A stretch of 13,810 bases of DNA from Nitrospira sp. UBA6909 (lineage in GTDB: Bacteria > Nitrospirota > Nitrospiria > Nitrospirales > Nitrospiraceae). Below, piece by piece: positions 13,800 through 13,810 of the stretch (positions are counted from its first letter, which is position 1; each line of letters begins with the position of its first letter). The notes beneath the pieces are model-generated. The model searched no databases. It was not told where the DNA came from and worked only from the letters and a program-made list of their open reading frames with translations. A program made the position numbers and the translations under genes. Location: NCBI GenBank assembly GCA_002451055.1, contig DKBD01000175.1, forward strand, positions 1 to 13,810. Reading direction: 5' to 3'.

Positions 13800-13810
13800 T
13801 CTCGCTCCTA

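Overview
The window looks like chromosomal DNA of a Gram-negative bacterium: it encodes an outer-membrane beta-barrel protein, a periplasmic CpoB-like TPR protein and a murein-recycling kinase. Gene content, moderate GC and short 7-nt intergenic repeats of the GTGAGGT type would fit a Nitrospira-like (Nitrospirota) genome. That assignment is an inference from pattern memory, not a search result. There are 15 well-supported protein genes plus one possible gene tail at the left edge. I see no tRNA, rRNA, CRISPR array or intact mobile element.

Left part (231-3464, minus strand): a three-gene operon of a circularly permuted ATP-grasp protein, an alpha-E (DUF403) protein and an Anbu-type bacterial proteasome homologue. 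The last two are translationally coupled by an ATGA overlap. This is the known but functionally unsettled Anbu cluster, here without the transglutaminase-like gene that often accompanies it. Upstream, a 389-bp divergent gap (3465-3853) holds a 9-bp inverted repeat (possible operator) and a GC-rich hairpin block that may be the remnant of an IS200/IS605-type end.

Middle (3854-6769): an RluD-like pseudouridine synthase followed by an unrecognised helical protein (plus strand), then a small zinc-ribbon protein (minus), a GNAT acetyltransferase (plus) and an outer-membrane beta-barrel protein (minus). The convergent junction at 5272-5370 carries two inverted arrays of 7-nt repeats.

Right part: a znuA-znuC-znuB type zinc/manganese ABC importer operon (minus, 9518-6892) is divergent from anmK plus a membrane-anchored DUF2726 protein (plus, 9673-11376). 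Then come a secreted CpoB-like TPR protein, a REC-GGDEF response regulator (probable diguanylate cyclase with an intact inhibitory site) and an unrecognised 125-aa helical protein, all on the minus strand. The genes fall into separate small units (Anbu cluster, RNA modification, metal uptake, murein recycling, envelope/Tol-Pal-like, c-di-GMP signalling) rather than one pathway.
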